NCBI GenBank assembly: GCA_049687495.1
Contig: JBAVJB010000060.1
Coordinates: 1-46,767 of the forward strand
From: Salinimicrobium sp049687495
GTDB lineage: Bacteria > Bacteroidota > Bacteroidia > Flavobacteriales > Flavobacteriaceae
Reading direction: 5' to 3'
DNA length: 46,767 nucleotides
The position numbers and the translations under genes are program-made. Numbering within the stretch: position 1 is the first letter of the stretch; every line of letters starts with the position of its first letter. Of this stretch, positions 15,091 to 23,381 are shown piece after piece. The notes beneath the pieces are model-generated. The model saw only the letters and a program-made list of their open reading frames with translations, searched no databases and had not been told where the DNA came from.

Positions 15091-16866
15091 ATGAAATCAT
15101 TCCAACAACTTGGACTTGACACACAATTGCTGCAAGCCATTACCGACATGGGTTTTGAAACGCCCAGCGAAGTTCAGGAAAAAGCAATCCCAATCCTATT
15201 AGAAAAAGAGACCGACATTGTCGCTCTTGCACAAACCGGAACCGGTAAAACCGCAGCTTTTGGTTTTCCGCTTATCCAAAAGATCAACGTTGACAGTAAA
15301 AAGACGCAGGGGCTTATCCTCTCTCCTACCCGTGAACTGTGTTTACAGATCACCAACGAATTAAAAAATTACTCTAAGTACTATAAAGGCCTTAATACTG
15401 TTGCCATTTACGGTGGCGCCAGTATTACTGAACAGGCCAGCCAGATCAAAAAAGGCGCACAGATCATTGTGGCCACTCCGGGTCGTATGCAGGACATGGT
15501 AAACAGAAGATTGGTCGATATTTCGGCTATTGAGTACTGTATACTTGATGAAGCTGATGAAATGCTGAATATGGGCTTCTTTGAAGACATTACTGCAATT
15601 CTTTCGCATACTCCAAAAGAAAAGAACACCTGGTTATTTTCGGCTACCATGCCGAAGGAAGTAGCTACCATTGCCAAGAAATTCATGCGTACTCCTGTTG
15701 AGATCACCGTGGGTACCAAAAACACCGGGACTTCAAACGTTTCTCACGAATATTATGTAGTGAGTGCCCGTGACCGATATGCAGCGCTAAAGCGCCTTGC
15801 CGATGCCAATCCCGATATTTTCTCGGTGATCTTCTGTCGTACCAAGCGTGACACTCAAAAAGTGGCCGAGCAATTGATCGAAGACGGTTACAACGCAGCC
15901 GCCCTTCACGGGGATCTTAGCCAGAACCAGAGAGACCTGGTGATGAAGAGCTTCAGGTCAAGACAGATCCAGATGTTAGTAGCTACAGATGTTGCTGCCC
16001 GTGGAATTGATGTCGATGACATTACTCACGTGATCAACTATCAGCTTCCCGATGAGATCGAGACTTATACCCACCGAAGCGGCCGTACCGGTCGTGCCGG
16101 AAAAAGCGGAGTTTCCATGGTGATCGTCTCCAAAAGTGAAGTGCGAAAAATCAAAAATATTGAGCGTATTATTGGACAGTCATTTGAAAGAAAAGACATC
16201 CCCGATGGTATCGAGATCTGCGAAGTGCAGCTGTTCCACCTGGCCAATGATGTTAAAGATACCAAGATCAATCACGAGATAGACCGTTACCTGCCAAGCA
16301 TCAACGAAATGTTCGAAGATCTTAGCAAGGAAGAGCTGCTTAAAAAGTTCTTTTCGGTTGAATTCACCAGGTTCTTTAACTACTACAATAACGCGCAGGA
16401 CCTTAACGCCAAGGCAGCCAACGACAATTATGTTGAAGATGGTGACAGCACCCGTTTCTTCATCAACGTGGGCGCCAAGGATGACTTTGACTGGATGAGC
16501 CTGAAAGATTTCTTGAAAGCTACTCTTGACCTGGGCCGTGATGATGTTAATCGCGTAGAAGTAAAAGACAGCTTTTCATTCTTTAATGTTGACAGCTCAA
16601 AGACCAACGAAGTTTTAGCCATTTTCCAGGATTTCCAGCTGCACGGGCGTCATATTAACGTAGAGGTGACCAAGAACAGCGCCGGGAAAGACCGCGGAAA
16701 AAGAAAATCCAAGAAAGATAAAGGAAGCCGCAGTTTCGATAAGTCGCCGGTAAAAGGCCGCAGAAGATCTTCTGAAAAACCTTCAGGAGAGAGAAGAAGC
16801 AAGAAAGCCGGTGGTAGAAGTAAGAATATTGAAAGCTCGATCAATAGAAGAAGGTCGAAAAAATAA
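15091..16866 (+). CDS. deaD: DEAD-box RNA helicase with DbpA-type RNA-binding domain
   Basis: An ATP-dependent RNA helicase of 591 residues, probably acting in ribosome assembly and mRNA unwinding, particularly in the cold. The Q motif region is at 1-30, AQTGTGKT at 47-54, DEAD at 153-156, SAT at 184-186, ATDVAARGIDV near 298-308 and HRSGRTGR at 328-335. A DbpA/CsdA-like RNA-binding domain spans about 455-530 (FFINVGAKDDFDWMSLKDFL). A basic, low-complexity R/K/S/G tail covers 535-591. The symbol deaD (csdA) is by architecture. It is transcribed alone from a long structured leader. Confidence 0.9.
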   Translation: MKSFQQLGLDTQLLQAITDMGFETPSEVQEKAIPILLEKETDIVALAQTGTGKTAAFGFPLIQKINVDSKKTQGLILSPTRELCLQITNELKNYSKYYKGLNTVAIYGGASITEQASQIKKGAQIIVATPGRMQDMVNRRLVDISAIEYCILDEADEMLNMGFFEDITAILSHTPKEKNTWLFSATMPKEVATIAKKFMRTPVEITVGTKNTGTSNVSHEYYVVSARDRYAALKRLADANPDIFSVIFCRTKRDTQKVAEQLIEDGYNAAALHGDLSQNQRDLVMKSFRSRQIQMLVATDVAARGIDVDDITHVINYQLPDEIETYTHRSGRTGRAGKSGVSMVIVSKSEVRKIKNIERIIGQSFERKDIPDGIEICEVQLFHLANDVKDTKINHEIDRYLPSINEMFEDLSKEELLKKFFSVEFTRFFNYYNNAQDLNAKAANDNYVEDGDSTRFFINVGAKDDFDWMSLKDFLKATLDLGRDDVNRVEVKDSFSFFNVDSSKTNEVLAIFQDFQLHGRHINVEVTKNSAGKDRGKRKSKKDKGSRSFDKSPVKGRRRSSEKPSGERRSKKAGGRSKNIESSINRRRSKK

Positions 16867-16878
16867 TCTTTCCGAAAA

Positions 16879-16908
16879 TTTGGTATAGTTTTTAAGGAGT
16901 TATCTTTA
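16879..16908 (+). promoter_or_regulatory. Promoter of the CarboxypepD_reg-like gene
   Basis: TTTG (16879-16882), an 18-nt spacer and TATCTTTA (16901-16908) are close to the Bacteroidota consensus. The predicted start point is about 16915, at the first possible ATG, which is why the second ATG (16924) is preferred. Confidence 0.65.
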
Positions 16909-16923
16909 CACTCTATGGAATGC

Positions 16924-17679
16924 ATGAAGAAATTTTTAGCCCCCCTTTTTATATTGATAGGTTTTATGGCATTTGGCCAGGAATCAACAGTAGTAACAGG
17001 AAAAGTTTTAAATGCAGCCAATGATGTGCCTATCGAAAACGCCCACATCATCAACCTTAATCAAGTGAAAGGAACGGTGACTTCTGCCGAGGGAGATTTT
17101 GAAATTCCTGCAGCAGTAAATGACACCCTTTACTTTTCATACCTGGGTTTTAAATCTATTCGCGTTAAAGTGACCAATGACTGGCTAAAATTTGGTTCAG
17201 TCAAGGTCAAGATGACCGAAGTTGGAATCGCCCTGGAAGAAGTGGTAGTGAGGCCGGTGCAATTAACGGGTTACCTGGAGATCGATGCGAAGAATATTCC
17301 TATTTACGAGAACTACCGGTACAGCATTTCTGGACTGGACAAGGGTTACGAAGGCGGCGAACGCAGCCCAGGTGCAGTATCAAAGGTATTGGGAGCAGTG
17401 TTTAACCCGGCAGATGCTCTGTACAACATCTTTGGAAAACAGCCCAAGCAAATGAGAAAGCTGCGGGAGATGAAACAGGATGACGAGATAAGGAACCTGC
17501 TGCAAACCAAATTTGACCGGCAGACCTTAATGGCCGTATTGCAGATCAACAAAATGGACATAGACGAGATCTTGAGGCGATGTAACTATTCCAAAGACTT
17601 TATTGAGAGTGCCAATGACCTGCAGATTCTTGATGCCATGAGCGGCTGTTATGAAGAATACAAAGTCTTGAACAGGTAA
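16924..17679 (+). CDS. Secreted CarboxypepD_reg-like domain protein
   Basis: A 251-residue exported protein. The signal peptide is MKKFLAPLFILIGFMAFGQ. A carboxypeptidase regulatory-like beta-sandwich follows (about residues 24-95: VVTGKVLNAANDVPIENAHII, GTVTSAEGDFEIPA, LYFSYLGFKS), as is common in Bacteroidota surface proteins. The C-terminal 130 residues are alpha-helical and charged. Unlike SusC-type receptors there is no TonB plug or barrel. An ATG three codons upstream (16915) is also possible but coincides with the predicted transcription start. Function unknown. Confidence 0.85.
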   Translation: MKKFLAPLFILIGFMAFGQESTVVTGKVLNAANDVPIENAHIINLNQVKGTVTSAEGDFEIPAAVNDTLYFSYLGFKSIRVKVTNDWLKFGSVKVKMTEVGIALEEVVVRPVQLTGYLEIDAKNIPIYENYRYSISGLDKGYEGGERSPGAVSKVLGAVFNPADALYNIFGKQPKQMRKLREMKQDDEIRNLLQTKFDRQTLMAVLQINKMDIDEILRRCNYSKDFIESANDLQILDAMSGCYEEYKVLNR

Positions 17680-17702
17680 GTTCAAAACATCTATAAATAG
17701 AA

Positions 17703-17730
17703 AGAGCGCGAAATTAATCGCGCTCTTTTT
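17703..17730. terminator. Bidirectional terminator
   Basis: GAGCGCGA pairs perfectly with TCGCGCTC (17704-17711 with 17718-17725), with T-runs outward on the plus strand and A-rich sequence on the left. It separates convergent genes. Confidence 0.85.
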
Positions 17731-17750
17731 TATTGGTATAATATCAGGTT

Positions 17751-18278
17751 CTATTTACGCTCCAGTTGGTTCTTCAAATTCTGGAGCCCATTCTCAAAAT
17801 CTTTTCCAATCGCCCTGTCCATTCCGTAGAACATGAGCATTACCGAAGCCGGGAATTTATGTGCTCCCTTTACACCCCAAACCATCTTGGTGCGCTCCGG
17901 TTCCACTTCTTTTACCGCCATATAATTAAGAGAAAGCGACTTGTAAGGCCTCAAAAAAAGCAGTTCGGTCTCAAGCAACTTTCCCTCCCGCACCTTGACG
18001 ATCTTTTGAATTCCTTCTACTCTATTATGGCCTTTCCAATAGGAAGTAGCACCAACTTTGCCGTCATCACCTTTAAACCTCATCACGTGTTGCGGATTGT
18101 TTAAAAACCACGGCATCCACAAAGGCTGCTTCTTAAGTTGACGTATGAAAGCGTAGACCTCGGCTTTAGGTTTGTTGATCACAACGGTACGGCTTAGATC
18201 GTACTCTTTTTTGGACCAGGCATGAAGAAAGGCCACAAAAGTGATGATGCCAATTACAACGTAAAAGAAAAGGGTCAT
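17751..18278 (-). CDS. SRPBCC family protein with N-terminal membrane anchor
   Basis: A 175-residue protein. A membrane helix (residues 2-20, TLFFYVVIGIITFVAFLHA) is followed by a START/Bet v 1-like SRPBCC domain (VVINKPKAEVYAFIRQLKKQPLWMPWF through FENGLQNLKNQLER). Such domains form a hydrophobic cavity and are often annotated as polyketide cyclase or START-like; the ligand is unknown. It lies 36 bp after the leftward trmH and probably shares its transcript. Confidence 0.85.
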   Translation of the reverse strand: MTLFFYVVIGIITFVAFLHAWSKKEYDLSRTVVINKPKAEVYAFIRQLKKQPLWMPWFLNNPQHVMRFKGDDGKVGATSYWKGHNRVEGIQKIVKVREGKLLETELLFLRPYKSLSLNYMAVKEVEPERTKMVWGVKGAHKFPASVMLMFYGMDRAIGKDFENGLQNLKNQLERK

Positions 18279-18314
18279 GTACTTCTTCTAAAGGTTCTAA
18301 ATGTAGTTAAAATT

Positions 18315-18968
18315 TTAACAGGAGTAAAAGCGATCGATGATTTCCCGAACACTTTTTATGTTCTTCTTAGCCCAGTCCAATCGCTTCTGTAGCTTTTCTT
18401 CTTCGGAAAATTCCCACGGAAGTTTACTTCTTCGCAGCCTTGCGGTGAGGTCCTGCAGAATTATGGCTGCAGAAACCGAAATGTTGAGGCTTTCGGTAAA
18501 TCCAACCATAGGAATAGTGATGAATTCATCGGCTTCCCTAAGCACTTCTTCAGATAGGCCATTCTTTTCTGTTCCGAAGAAAAGCGCTGCAGGCCGATGG
18601 ATATCAAAATCCTGAAGCGGCACGCCTTCATGTGGCGAAGTAGCTACGATCCTGTAATTCTTTTCCCTAAGGCTTTTAATACAATCTTCGGTAGAAGTAT
18701 AGCGGTTCACATCTACCCATTTTTGAGCGCCCATCGCGATCTCCCTGTCGATCCTTTTTAGGTTCACCTCTTCCACCACGTGAATGTTCTGTATCCCAAA
18801 GACATCACAGCTGCGAATCACCGCGCTGGTATTGTGCAACTGGTAAACATCTTCGGTCACCACCGTGAAATGGTCGGTCCTTTGGTCGATCACCTTATGA
18901 AAAAGTTCTTTCCTCCTTGGGGTGAGAAATGTCTCCAGGTGTTCCAGCAGTTTTACATCTACTTCCAT
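18315..18968 (-). CDS. trmH: TrmH-type tRNA/rRNA 2'-O-ribose methyltransferase
   Basis: A SpoU/TrmH-class SPOUT methyltransferase of 217 residues. Motif 1 reads DVYQLHNTSAVIRSCDVFGIQNIHVVEE, motif 2 ALFFGTEKNGLSEEVLREAD, and motif 3 IPMVGFTESLNISVSAAIILQDLTARLR, the knot that binds SAM. Overall similarity suggests tRNA Gm18 methylation (TrmH), but the target cannot be fixed from motifs alone. A TACTTTCG element close to the ATG suggests a very short leader. Confidence 0.88.
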   Translation of the reverse strand: MEVDVKLLEHLETFLTPRRKELFHKVIDQRTDHFTVVTEDVYQLHNTSAVIRSCDVFGIQNIHVVEEVNLKRIDREIAMGAQKWVDVNRYTSTEDCIKSLREKNYRIVATSPHEGVPLQDFDIHRPAALFFGTEKNGLSEEVLREADEFITIPMVGFTESLNISVSAAIILQDLTARLRRSKLPWEFSEEEKLQKRLDWAKKNIKSVREIIDRFYSC

Positions 18969-19085
18969 AGCGGCGAAAGTACTAAATCTGCCCCTAATTT
19001 TGAACCGGAATTAGATAGATAGATCGCGGAGAGCACTATGAAAATTTGAAAAAGATGTTTAATTTCAAGGCAAAATTGCGGCAAT

Positions 19086-19766
19086 ATGAAAAAAGTGGTG
19101 GTATTAACCGGAGCAGGAGTGAGTGCAGAAAGTGGCATCAAAACTTTTAGAGATGCAGACGGGCTCTGGGAAGGCCATGATGTCATGGATGTTGCCACTC
19201 CCCAGGCCTGGCAAAGAAACCAGGAACTGGTATTGGATTTTTACAACCAGCGCCGGCGACAGCTCAAAATGGTGGAACCCAATGCGGCACATTTGGCGCT
19301 TAAGGAGCTGGAGCAAAAGTACGAGGTGCATATCATTACGCAAAATGTGGATGACCTGCATGAAAGGGCCGGCAGCAAAAATGTGATCCACCTGCACGGG
19401 GAGCTGATGAAAGCCCGAAGCACCTTTGATGAAGACCTCATCCTGGATTGGGAAGGAGACATTAAACCCGGAGATTTTTGCGAACATAACCACCAACTGC
19501 GTCCACATGTGGTTTGGTTTGGCGAGGCCGTTCCCATGATGGAAAAAGCCATAGAGATCACTTCAAGAGCAGATATTTTGATCATTATTGGCACCTCAAT
19601 GCAAGTATATCCTGCCGCCGGGTTGATCGAATTTATTGAAAGGGACACACCGGTGTACTTTATAGATCCCAAACCTTCAATAGCCGAACAAAAGAACCTC
19701 AGCATTTTTGCCGAAAAAGCTTCCGTAGGAGTGCCAAAACTTGTAGACCGCCTTCTCGACCGTTAA
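19086..19766 (+). CDS. cobB: SIR2 family NAD-dependent protein deacylase
   Basis: A sirtuin of 226 residues that removes acyl groups from lysines using NAD+. NAD-binding GAGVSAESGIKTFRDADGLW, QNVDDLHERAG and catalytic-His HLHGELMKARS are intact, followed by RPHVVWFGEAVP and IIIGTSMQVYPAAGL. The zinc-binding cysteines of many sirtuins are not evident: around residues 112-140 only one Cys (DFCEHN) appears. This resembles class III (CobB/SIRT5-like) members that lack a full zinc site, for which desuccinylase activity is common. It is followed 80 bp later by purB. Confidence 0.92.
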   Translation: MKKVVVLTGAGVSAESGIKTFRDADGLWEGHDVMDVATPQAWQRNQELVLDFYNQRRRQLKMVEPNAAHLALKELEQKYEVHIITQNVDDLHERAGSKNVIHLHGELMKARSTFDEDLILDWEGDIKPGDFCEHNHQLRPHVVWFGEAVPMMEKAIEITSRADILIIIGTSMQVYPAAGLIEFIERDTPVYFIDPKPSIAEQKNLSIFAEKASVGVPKLVDRLLDR

Positions 19767-19846
19767 GAGGTAAAGGACAGGAAAAAAATGTTTTTCAGGT
19801 TGGCGTGAAGCCGTATCTTTAGCCTTTAATTCTAAAATCAGCTTCA

Positions 19847-21184
19847 ATGACTTCTTTGCAAGCCATTTCGCCTATTGACGGCAGGTACTATTCAAAAACA
19901 AAAGAACTATCCTCTTTCTTTAGCGAGGAGGCGCTCATTCGCTACCGTGTCAAGGTAGAGGTAGAATATTTTATTGCATTGTGCCAATCAAATCTTCCGC
20001 AGTTAAAGGACGTGGAAACAGGCGTTTTTGAGCAGCTTAGGGAGTTGTATACCAACTTTTCTATAGAGGAAGCCGTAGAGGTAAAAGAAATAGAAAAGGT
20101 CACTAATCACGATGTAAAGGCGGTAGAGTACTTCATCAAAAAACGCTTTGATGAATTGGGACTTTCCAACCACAAAGAGTTCATCCACTTTGGTCTCACC
20201 TCTCAGGACATCAATAATACAGCGGTTCCTTTAAGTATTAAGGATGCGATGCAGGACGTGTATTTCCCGAAGTTACAGCAGCTGGTGAGTAAGCTGGAAA
20301 GCCTTTCCGAAGAATGGAAAGAGATCCCGATGCTGGCCCGCACGCATGGACAACCCGCTTCTCCTACCCGCCTGGGTAAAGAGATAGAAGTTTTTGTGCA
20401 AAGGCTAAAAGAGCAGATCACGATGCTCGAAAAAGTGCCTTTTGCAGCAAAGTTTGGCGGGGCAACCGGAAATTACAACGCACATAAAGTGGCTTATCCG
20501 CACGTGGACTGGAAACAGTTCGGGACCGGGTTTGTGCAGGATATTTTAGGGCTGCACCACTCTTTCCCAACCACGCAAATAGAACATTATGATCATTTAG
20601 CTGCTCTTTTTGACGGGCTCAAAAGGATCAACACCATAATTCTTGACCTGGATAAAGACATCTGGTCTTATGTCTCAATGGATTATTTCAAACAAAGGAT
20701 CAAAGAAGGAGAAGTGGGCTCTTCGGCTATGCCGCACAAAGTGAACCCAATTGACTTTGAAAACAGCGAAGGAAATTTAGGCATCGCAAATGCCCTTTTT
20801 GAGCACCTTGCTGCAAAGCTGCCCGTGAGCCGTTTACAGCGCGACCTTACAGACAGTACTGTGCTTCGAACTGTGGGGGTTCCTTTTGGGCATACCTTGA
20901 TCGGTCTTGCTTCTACGCTAAAAGGCCTTGATAAATTGTTGCTGAATAAAGACAAGCTGAATGCAGACCTTGAGAATAACTGGGCCGTAGTTGCCGAAGC
21001 TATTCAAACCATTTTGCGACGCGAAGCCTATCCCAATCCTTATGAAGCCTTAAAAGGCCTCACCAGGACCAATGAAGCGATCAACAAGCAAAGCATTGCA
21101 GAATTTATTGAGAGTCTCGAAGTTTCTGAAGAAATTAAAAAGGAGCTTAAACAGATCACTCCGCAAAACTACACCGGGATCTAA
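19847..21184 (+). CDS. purB: Adenylosuccinate lyase
   Basis: It catalyses two steps of purine synthesis: SAICAR to AICAR, and adenylosuccinate to AMP, releasing fumarate. It has 445 residues, normal for the family. The start LQAISPIDGRYYSKT, THGQPASPT (catalytic His) and the fumarase-superfamily signature GSSAMPHKVNPIDFENSEGNLG are intact. It ends in a perfect terminator. No other purine gene is nearby. Confidence 0.97.
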   Translation: MTSLQAISPIDGRYYSKTKELSSFFSEEALIRYRVKVEVEYFIALCQSNLPQLKDVETGVFEQLRELYTNFSIEEAVEVKEIEKVTNHDVKAVEYFIKKRFDELGLSNHKEFIHFGLTSQDINNTAVPLSIKDAMQDVYFPKLQQLVSKLESLSEEWKEIPMLARTHGQPASPTRLGKEIEVFVQRLKEQITMLEKVPFAAKFGGATGNYNAHKVAYPHVDWKQFGTGFVQDILGLHHSFPTTQIEHYDHLAALFDGLKRINTIILDLDKDIWSYVSMDYFKQRIKEGEVGSSAMPHKVNPIDFENSEGNLGIANALFEHLAAKLPVSRLQRDLTDSTVLRTVGVPFGHTLIGLASTLKGLDKLLLNKDKLNADLENNWAVVAEAIQTILRREAYPNPYEALKGLTRTNEAINKQSIAEFIESLEVSEEIKKELKQITPQNYTGI

Positions 21185-21190
21185 AAAACA

Positions 21191-21230
21191 AAGCGGGCTC
21201 AAAAATGTCATTTTTGAGCCCGCTTAAATT
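21191..21230. terminator. Perfect-stem bidirectional terminator containing the palindrome
   Basis: AAGCGGGCTCAAAAATG (21191-21207) and CATTTTTGAGCCCGCTT (21209-21225) pair over 17 bp without mismatch. T-rich tails lie on both strands. The inner 17 bp are the dispersed palindrome, extended by a GC-rich outer stem. It separates purB from the convergent DUF4252 gene. Confidence 0.9.
21200..21216. repeat. 17-bp dispersed palindrome, copy 6
   Basis: CAAAAATGTCATTTTTG forms the inner part of the purB terminator stem. Confidence 0.8.
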
Positions 21231-21246
21231 TTTCTTTTTCAGGTAT

Positions 21247-21780
21247 CTAGTCCTTAAATCCGTTTAGATCAGGAAGTCCCTCAATATTTAGATCACCTTT
21301 CTGGAAAGACTTGAACAGCCTGATCATAGCTTCAGGTTCCATGTCATTTCCGGTTACGCGTGCGATCCCGAAGCCTTTTTCCTCGTCGCTTCCGAAGATC
21401 ACCAACTCATCAATAGCGTCTTCTTCGCCCATATAGTACAGTTCGGCCCTTTTATCGCCGCCACCGTAACGAAAAAGCTGCTTGTACTTTTTGTTCTTCA
21501 GGATAGCTTTTAGCTTTTCCTTTTCCTGCTCATAAACCTCAGCGTTTTCACTCTTTTTAGGAAACCCGAGAATATTTACTTTCCTGATGGTTTCCAGGGT
21601 GGCACGCTGCTCTGCAGTAAGCTTTGAATTATTGCCTGTCAAAAGACTGGCAGGAATATCAAAGGCAAGGAACTGGTTGTTGTTCTGGTGTTCGACGTAA
21701 TATTCCTGCAGGCTGGTCTCGTTATTACACGAAACCAGCCCCAGGCTTACTACTGCCAAAAGGAGAAGTATCTTTTTCAT
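21247..21780 (-). CDS. DUF4252 lipoprotein
   Basis: A 177-residue lipoprotein (signal MKKILLLLAVVSLGLVSC, lipidated Cys18) of the DUF4252 family. Family-like segments are LTAEQRATLETIRKVNILGFPKK, LFRYGGGDKRAELYYMGEEDAIDELVIFG and FGIARVTGNDMEPEAMIRLF. It is the last gene of a four-gene operon: sigma factor, anti-sigma, DUF4252, DUF4252, starting 3 bp after its paralogue. The context makes an envelope-stress or sensing role plausible, but no activity is known. Confidence 0.88.
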   Translation of the reverse strand: MKKILLLLAVVSLGLVSCNNETSLQEYYVEHQNNNQFLAFDIPASLLTGNNSKLTAEQRATLETIRKVNILGFPKKSENAEVYEQEKEKLKAILKNKKYKQLFRYGGGDKRAELYYMGEEDAIDELVIFGSDEEKGFGIARVTGNDMEPEAMIRLFKSFQKGDLNIEGLPDLNGFKD

Positions 21781-21783
21781 CTT

Positions 21784-22308
21784 TTACTTATTTTCTACTT
21801 TTTGGAGTTGATCTCCTGCCGGAATATTGAAATCATTGGCAAGTTTTGAAACCTGCGCCAGGTTGATCTCTCCGGTAATATTCAGGATCACAGAAATTGG
21901 CTTGTTCTTTTCACGGCCTTCCATGAACATGAACAGTTGGCTCACATAATCGTCACTTTTGCCCGGTTTGTAATAGAACTTCACGGTTTTCCCATCCTCA
22001 GAAACTCTCATAAGCTCTTCCAGACCTCCTTTTTTGATAAAGGAAGAAACATCGCTGGCCATTTGCTGGCGAATATTCTCCTGTCTTGTAGAGAAAACGC
22101 GCATTTCCTGAAGGTTCTCAATAAGGTCGATGTAGGCCTGAGTTTCAGGATCATCTGCATTGAGATCGATCTTTGTAAGTAATTTAAACATCTTGCTCGT
22201 CACTACAACGGCATCCACATCTCTCATGTCCTCGTACTTATCAAAATTTTGAGCACTCGAGAGCAGGGGTAACATCAAGGCCAACAGGCCGAAAATCATC
22301 TTTTTCAT
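21784..22308 (-). CDS. DUF4252 secreted protein
   Basis: A 174-residue exported protein (signal MKKMIFGLLALMLPLLSSAQ, no lipobox) of the DUF4252 family, paralogous to the next gene. The core has MFKLLTKIDLNADDPETQAYIDLIENLQEMRVFST and FYYKPGKSDDYVSQLFMFMEG, ending in LAQVSKLANDFNIPAG. I chose the ATG at 22308; the frame extends 27 codons further upstream into the anti-sigma gene end, but that segment is basic and lacks family support and would bury the signal peptide. It begins 10 bp after the anti-sigma stop. Confidence 0.87.
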   Translation of the reverse strand: MKKMIFGLLALMLPLLSSAQNFDKYEDMRDVDAVVVTSKMFKLLTKIDLNADDPETQAYIDLIENLQEMRVFSTRQENIRQQMASDVSSFIKKGGLEELMRVSEDGKTVKFYYKPGKSDDYVSQLFMFMEGREKNKPISVILNITGEINLAQVSKLANDFNIPAGDQLQKVENK

Positions 22309-22318
22309 GGTTCTTTTT

Positions 22319-22756
22319 TTAAGGGTTTTTGACAATCTTTTCTTTGGTTTCATTGAATTCCTGGAGATATCCCAGGTCTTCGGTGCCATCGTTCATATAC
22401 ATAGAAACCATTTGCAGGGCTTCCCGTGTTTTTTGCATGGCCAGTTCAGGATCTTCGTAGGTTCCAAGTTCACTCACCTGGTTGTTCTGCTGCACTACCA
22501 CTCCCATAAGAATTATAATGGAGGCGGCTACAGCAACCCAGGAGTAAACTTTTTTCCTGGCAGAAGTGAACTTCAGCTTTCCTGAATAGTTTTCTTCTTT
22601 CGCTAAGCTGAAGTAGCTGAACATTGGAACATACTCCTGCAGGTGCGGCGCAACCTGGCCGGAGCAGAAGTAAGCCTTCAGCTTTTCTTCTTCTTTAACA
22701 GAGGTCTCTGCGGCGAGATATTTCTCCAGTAGCGCCTCAATTGCTTTTGATTCCAT
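22319..22756 (-). CDS. Putative anti-sigma factor, single-span membrane protein
   Basis: A 145-residue protein. A cytoplasmic acidic/helical N-terminus (MESKAIEALLEKYLAAETSVKEEEKLKAYF) resembles sigma-binding ends of Bacteroidota anti-sigma factors without a zinc finger. A single membrane helix lies at about residues 71-88 (YSWVAVAASIIILMGVVV), followed by a 57-residue periplasmic tail. The start overlaps the sigma factor end by 20 bp, so the two are translationally coupled. Assignment rests mainly on this arrangement. Confidence 0.75.
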   Translation of the reverse strand: MESKAIEALLEKYLAAETSVKEEEKLKAYFCSGQVAPHLQEYVPMFSYFSLAKEENYSGKLKFTSARKKVYSWVAVAASIIILMGVVVQQNNQVSELGTYEDPELAMQKTREALQMVSMYMNDGTEDLGYLQEFNETKEKIVKNP

Positions 22757-23252
22757 AGCGGTGTCTTTTGATCATTTCTTCTTTTATCTTCTTTCGGGCC
22801 CGGCTCAAGGCAACCCTAATAGCCGTTTCCTTCATATCGGTCATTTTTGCGATCTCTTCATACTCATACTGCTCAACCTCGCGCAGATGAATGAGTATCC
22901 TTTGTTGTTCGGGCAGCTCTTCTATTATTTTTTGCACCCAGTTGAGATCATCCTTTACTTCTACCTGCCGCTGCACAGAGGTTTCCCCGCTGTCGTAATT
23001 GCTGTGTACGATGCGCAGGTTGTTGTTCTGCTTTAGCTTTAGCTGGTCAAGACAGTGGTTTTTGGTCACTGTCATCGCAAATGCTTCCAGGTTGTTATAA
23101 GACCTTAATTTGTTTTTTCGACTCCACAACTTCAACATCACTTCCTGTGTCGCGTCCTCAGCGGCTTCTTTCGAAACCAGCAGTCTCAAGGCCAGCCGGT
23201 ACATTTTGTCCTGCACCGGTTTCATAAGATCTATGAAAGTATGCTGTTTCAT
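22737..23252 (-). CDS. ECF-type RNA polymerase sigma factor
   Basis: A 171-residue sigma-70 family protein of the extracytoplasmic function class. Region 2 covers about residues 10-78 (LLVSKEAAEDATQEVMLKLW, AFAMTVTKNHCLDQL). Region 4 covers about 110-163 (LPEQQRILIHLREVEQYEYEEIAKMTDMKETAIRVALSRARKKI). It is the first gene of an operon with a membrane anti-sigma and two DUF4252 proteins. A GTAAC-N16-CGTC sequence upstream resembles an ECF-type promoter, consistent with autoregulation. The signal is unknown. Confidence 0.92.
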   Translation of the reverse strand: MKQHTFIDLMKPVQDKMYRLALRLLVSKEAAEDATQEVMLKLWSRKNKLRSYNNLEAFAMTVTKNHCLDQLKLKQNNNLRIVHSNYDSGETSVQRQVEVKDDLNWVQKIIEELPEQQRILIHLREVEQYEYEEIAKMTDMKETAIRVALSRARKKIKEEMIKRHRYGIKSN

Positions 23253-23295
23253 GTTTTGGTCAGTGTCAGGCTTTTTTATTGCCTCTTTCCTTTAC

Positions 23296-23320
23296 GACGG
23301 ACAAGAAACAATTTTGTTAC
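23296..23320 (-). promoter_or_regulatory. Possible ECF-type (autoregulated) promoter of the sigma operon
   Basis: On the minus strand GTAAC (23320-23316), 16 nt, CGTC (23299-23296). The AAC and CGTC elements are typical of ECF-dependent promoters. An AACAA..TTGTT inverted repeat lies in the spacer region. It is about 45 bp ahead of the sigma start, in the region divergent from the S41 peptidase. Confidence 0.35.
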
Positions 23321-23381
23321 CAAAAAATTTCAAATTTTCTGAAAAGCCGTATTTTTAATGGTTGCTGAAAAAGAAGTTCCT

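Noticed and set aside
18306..18319. GTTAAAATTTTAAC palindrome at the end of trmH
   Set aside because: A 14-bp AT-only palindrome overlapping the stop codon; expected occasionally by chance and has no terminator tail.
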